DNA of 7,395 nucleotides, from positions 1 to 7,395 of the forward strand of contig JACMJI010000187.1 of assembly GCA_014380705.1 (NCBI GenBank), written 5' to 3'. This DNA comes from Gorillibacterium sp. (GTDB lineage: Bacteria; Bacillota; Bacilli; Paenibacillales; NBRC-103111). The notes beneath the pieces are model-generated. The model was not told the origin of the DNA and searched no databases. It was given only the letters and a program-made list of their open reading frames with translations. The first letter of the stretch is position 1. Each line of letters begins with the position of its first letter. This document shows, one piece after another, positions 5,753 to 7,395 of this stretch. Made by a program: the position numbers and the translations under genes.

Positions 5753-6733
5753 CTAAGCTTCGATTTGGACGGGTTTACCGGTTTTCACCGAAAGGTTAGC
5801 CGCTAGTGTAATTTTGTGAGTTTTGAGGGAGTCCTGGTAATCTGATAGAATAAGGGAGCGGTCACCAGTCCTTAAGGCATGAATAAAGGCTTCATTTTCC
5901 CTGAATAGGGGGTCGCCGGAGCATTTGTATTCGTCCACTCGATCGGCTTCCGTTACCTTTAGACACGATTCCTGCAGCTCAATGATTCCTTTGTTCGTAT
6001 AAATATCCAACCCCACCTTGTGGTAGGTTGGAAGCAGGCAGCTGTTAGAGATTGTGGCTACAGCCCCGCTGGCTAGCTTCATCGTTACGGTACCTACGTC
6101 AAAAACGCTGGTACCGGGTACCTGCTCGTGCATGACACGCTGACTGAAGGCGGCGTAAACCTCCGAAACTTCTCCACAGAGCAAGCGGAGCATATCCACA
6201 ATGTGAGTGGTCTGCTCTACGAATTGTCCGCCGGAGGTATCATAGTTAATCCACCAATCGGCCATTGGCATCGTACCCATCCAGTAACCGAGTGCCATGC
6301 CAACTTTGACGTCGCTATCGGCAATTAGTTGTTTGGCTCTCTGGGCTGAATCCAGGTAACGCCAATGATAGCCCACGGAATTCAGGAGGTTGGTCTCTTT
6401 CAAGCGCTTGGCAATGGCAAGGGGCAATTCTTGGTTAATCCCGAGTGGCTTCTCCACTAAGAAGGGGATGGAGCGTTCGATTAACTGCTCCTCCAGACCT
6501 TCATGAACATGAGGGGGAACGCAAATGTAGACAGCATCAAGCTTCTGATCGTCGAGCATATCTGTTAGTGATCCATAGGACTTGGCATGGGTATGGGCTT
6601 GAGCCGCTTTATCTGAGCTCATCTGGGTGTTGCTGGTGAAAGCTGAGACAGTCACACCTTCAATTTTCGATAAGCAATTCTGGTGACCCTGGGAAATCCC
6701 CCCGGTGCCGACAAAGCCAATTTTTAATGTCAT
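5753..6733 (-). CDS. Gfo/Idh/MocA-family oxidoreductase
   Basis: The product has 326 residues from ATG 6733. Longer in-frame starts (ATG 6745 and 6787) exist, but MTLKIGFVGTGGIS is the canonical beginning of the family. GAGAGG lies 13 bases upstream, which is somewhat far. The Rossmann nucleotide-binding motif is GFVGTGGIS (6-14). EKPLG (94-98, catalytic-type Lys95), GYHWRY (121-126) and GGQFVEQTTHIVD (168-180, His177) match the usual family positions. These enzymes oxidise or reduce sugars, inositols or related polyols with NAD(P). The substrate cannot be assigned. It is the first gene of a two-gene minus-strand operon with the hydrolase, driven by the promoter at 6873-6901 through a leader of about 130 bases. 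Confidence 0.92.
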   Translation of the reverse strand: MTLKIGFVGTGGISQGHQNCLSKIEGVTVSAFTSNTQMSSDKAAQAHTHAKSYGSLTDMLDDQKLDAVYICVPPHVHEGLEEQLIERSIPFLVEKPLGINQELPLAIAKRLKETNLLNSVGYHWRYLDSAQRAKQLIADSDVKVGMALGYWMGTMPMADWWINYDTSGGQFVEQTTHIVDMLRLLCGEVSEVYAAFSQRVMHEQVPGTSVFDVGTVTMKLASGAVATISNSCLLPTYHKVGLDIYTNKGIIELQESCLKVTEADRVDEYKCSGDPLFRENEAFIHALRTGDRSLILSDYQDSLKTHKITLAANLSVKTGKPVQIEA

Positions 6734-6845
6734 AGAATAAATCATTCCTCTCGATTGTAGATTGAGTTCAAATAGTAGGGAATACATGGTGAATTATCTC
6801 GCAAGTGTTTCTCGGGTACTTTCTTGGAAAGATGAATGGCGTCAA

Positions 6846-6871
6846 GACAAACGGATAGACGGTTATCCTTG
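6846..6871 (-). repeat. Short relative of the hairpin element at the predicted transcript start
   Basis: On the plus strand, GATAGACGGTTATCCTTG (6854-6871) matches GACAGACGTTTATCCTTG of copy 2 (1970-1987) at 16 of 18 positions, and GACAAACG directly precedes it in place of the GGTAAACG arm. The apical hairpin present in copies 1 and 2 is missing. On the minus strand it holds an inverted repeat GGATA-6-TATCC placed at about +1 to +16 of the predicted oxidoreductase transcript. That position fits an operator or a 5'-terminal RNA hairpin. Confidence 0.45.
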
Positions 6872-6872
6872 T

Positions 6873-6901
6873 ATTATACTAAAGGTTGAGGGAGCTACCA
6901 A
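6873..6901 (-). promoter_or_regulatory. Sigma-A-type promoter of the oxidoreductase-hydrolase operon
   Basis: Reading the minus strand, TTGGTA (6901-6896) is followed by a 17-base spacer and a perfect TATAAT (6878-6873). The stretch just upstream (6902-6917) is almost all A and T and may act as an UP element. Transcription would start near 6867-6865, leaving a leader of about 130 bases before ATG 6733. The rest of the 6734-6872 interval holds only the short hairpin-element relative. Confidence 0.65.
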
Positions 6902-6916
6902 ATTTTAATTAAAAGT

Positions 6917-6961
6917 AAAAACCAGTCCAAACACATGTTGCTTGTGTTTGGACTGGTTTTT
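6917..6961. terminator. Strong terminator hairpin, perfect 18-bp stem, symmetric T-runs
   Basis: Arms 6918-6935 and 6943-6960 pair perfectly (AAAACCAGTCCAAACACA and its complement) across a 7-base loop. A T-run follows on both strands. The only gene end nearby is on the minus strand (stops at 6997 and 7086), so it most likely ends the deaminase/dehydrogenase-relic transcript and insulates the next promoter at 6901. Confidence 0.9.
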
Positions 6962-6996
6962 CGTCTTGCAGCTAAAAAATATTGTTGCTGTAATGC

Positions 6997-7089
6997 TTAT
7001 TGTGCGCTGTACACGCCATCAATTAACAGGGTTGATCCGGTAACCCCTTTTAGCCTTTCACTGGCAATCAGCATTAGAAAAAGGATCAT
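6997..7089 (-). pseudogene. Relic of a short-chain dehydrogenase (SDR) C-terminus
   Basis: On the minus strand, ATG 7089 opens a 30-codon frame ending TAA 6997. Its translation includes LIASERLKG, then GVTGSTLLIDGVYSAQ at the end. This matches the end of many SDR enzymes, where residues like FLaSd, then vTG and (V/I)DGGy, precede the terminus; here the second G of DGG is V. Only the last 30 or so of about 250 residues remain, and no Rossmann motif, catalytic YxxxK or ribosome binding site is present. The ATG overlaps the TGA of the upstream deaminase gene (ATGA). I infer that a deletion or insertion placed the deaminase end next to the tail of an older SDR gene, whose terminator at 6918-6960 was kept. 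Translation of the fragment is doubtful. Confidence 0.6.
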
Positions 7090-7395
7090 TCAAGACTATA
7101 ATTCCGGATGGCATCCAATTCTTCAGCCGTAAAAACATTATCGTTATAAAAATTTAAAAATGTTTCTGAATTACTTACATCAAAAATGATCATATCGTCT
7201 GTATTAATCGTAACCTTAACGCCTGCATCAAACAAAGTACGGATCGGATGGGTCTTATAGTCTTTGGCTCTGCTTAACAAAATATTACTGGCAGGGCACA
7301 CGTTAAGTTTAATGTTATGGTTCGCTAAAAAGCGCATGGTCTGTTTACAATTCACAGCCGCATTCCCATGCTGTACTTCGTCTAGCTCTAAAACC
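7086..7395 (-). CDS. Adenosine deaminase-family protein, C-terminal part (5' end outside window)
   Basis: The frame is open from the right edge to TGA 7088-7086, giving 102 residues of the C-terminal part; the gene begins beyond 7395, and the internal GTG at 7355 is not the true start. Visible family signs are DEVQHGNAA, whose His matches the metal/catalytic His of adenosine deaminases; NVCPASN; HPIRTLFDAGVKVTINTDD, whose first Asp is the usual zinc ligand; and a C-terminal FTAEELDAIRNYSLE. The protein ends close to where relatives end. It probably deaminates adenosine or a related purine in the cytosol. The DNA here looks more AT-rich than the neighbouring oxidoreductase gene, which may hint at separate origin. 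It is followed by the SDR relic and a strong terminator. Confidence 0.85.
   Translation of the reverse strand, partial: VLELDEVQHGNAAVNCKQTMRFLANHNIKLNVCPASNILLSRAKDYKTHPIRTLFDAGVKVTINTDDMIIFDVSNSETFLNFYNDNVFTAEELDAIRNYSLE

Noticed and set aside
6734..6787. N-terminal extension of the oxidoreductase from ATG 6787
   Set aside because: The extra 18 residues precede the canonical Rossmann start, have no match to the family, and lack a well-placed ribosome binding site.
6935..7132. Plus-strand frame of 65 codons across the terminator
   Set aside because: It begins inside a terminator stem, has no ribosome binding site, and runs antisense to the SDR relic.

Overview
The window looks like chromosomal DNA from a Paenibacillus-type Firmicute. 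This is inferred from strong purine-rich ribosome binding sites, GTG/TTG starts, rho-independent terminators with T-runs, a secreted protein carrying a copper-amine-oxidase-N-type (stalk) domain, and an ECF sigma/zinc-finger anti-sigma pair followed by small membrane proteins. No rRNA, tRNA, CRISPR array or insertion sequence was found.

Left part (1-2068): a gene for an exported phosphodiester-glycosidase-like protein (183-1682) is preceded by a hairpin-forming element (7-82). A purine-rich tandem array of 11-bp then 10-bp units (1699-1814) and a terminator (1864-1887) follow it. A second copy of the hairpin element (1907-1987) lies upstream of the next operon, so the glycosidase gene sits between two direct repeats about 1.9 kb apart.

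Middle part (2069-4870): four tightly packed plus-strand genes form one operon. They are an ECF sigma factor, its zinc-binding membrane anti-sigma factor (4-bp overlap), a polytopic membrane protein built of three repeats with a PGxGH signature, and a LiaI/LiaF-like membrane protein (4-bp overlap) that ends early inside the operon terminator. I infer an envelope-stress module: the sigma factor is held by the anti-sigma factor at the membrane, and the two membrane proteins sense or respond to envelope state. The sigma start is odd. The ribosome binding site points to an ATT codon, while a TTG five-codon mini-frame ends on the nearest in-frame GTG.

Right part (4939-6901, minus strand): a Gfo/Idh/MocA-type oxidoreductase and an alpha/beta hydrolase form a two-gene operon. 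It has a good sigma-A-type promoter (6873-6901) directly followed by a third, shortened relative of the hairpin element. A perfect 18-bp terminator stem (6918-6960) separates this operon from the next minus-strand unit. That unit holds a 30-codon relic of a short-chain dehydrogenase C-terminus (6997-7089) joined by a 4-bp overlap to the 3' end of an adenosine deaminase-family gene that runs off the right edge.

The points most worth a second look are the repeated hairpin element and its position relative to promoters, the sigma start, the three-repeat membrane protein with its shortened partner, and the dehydrogenase relic.
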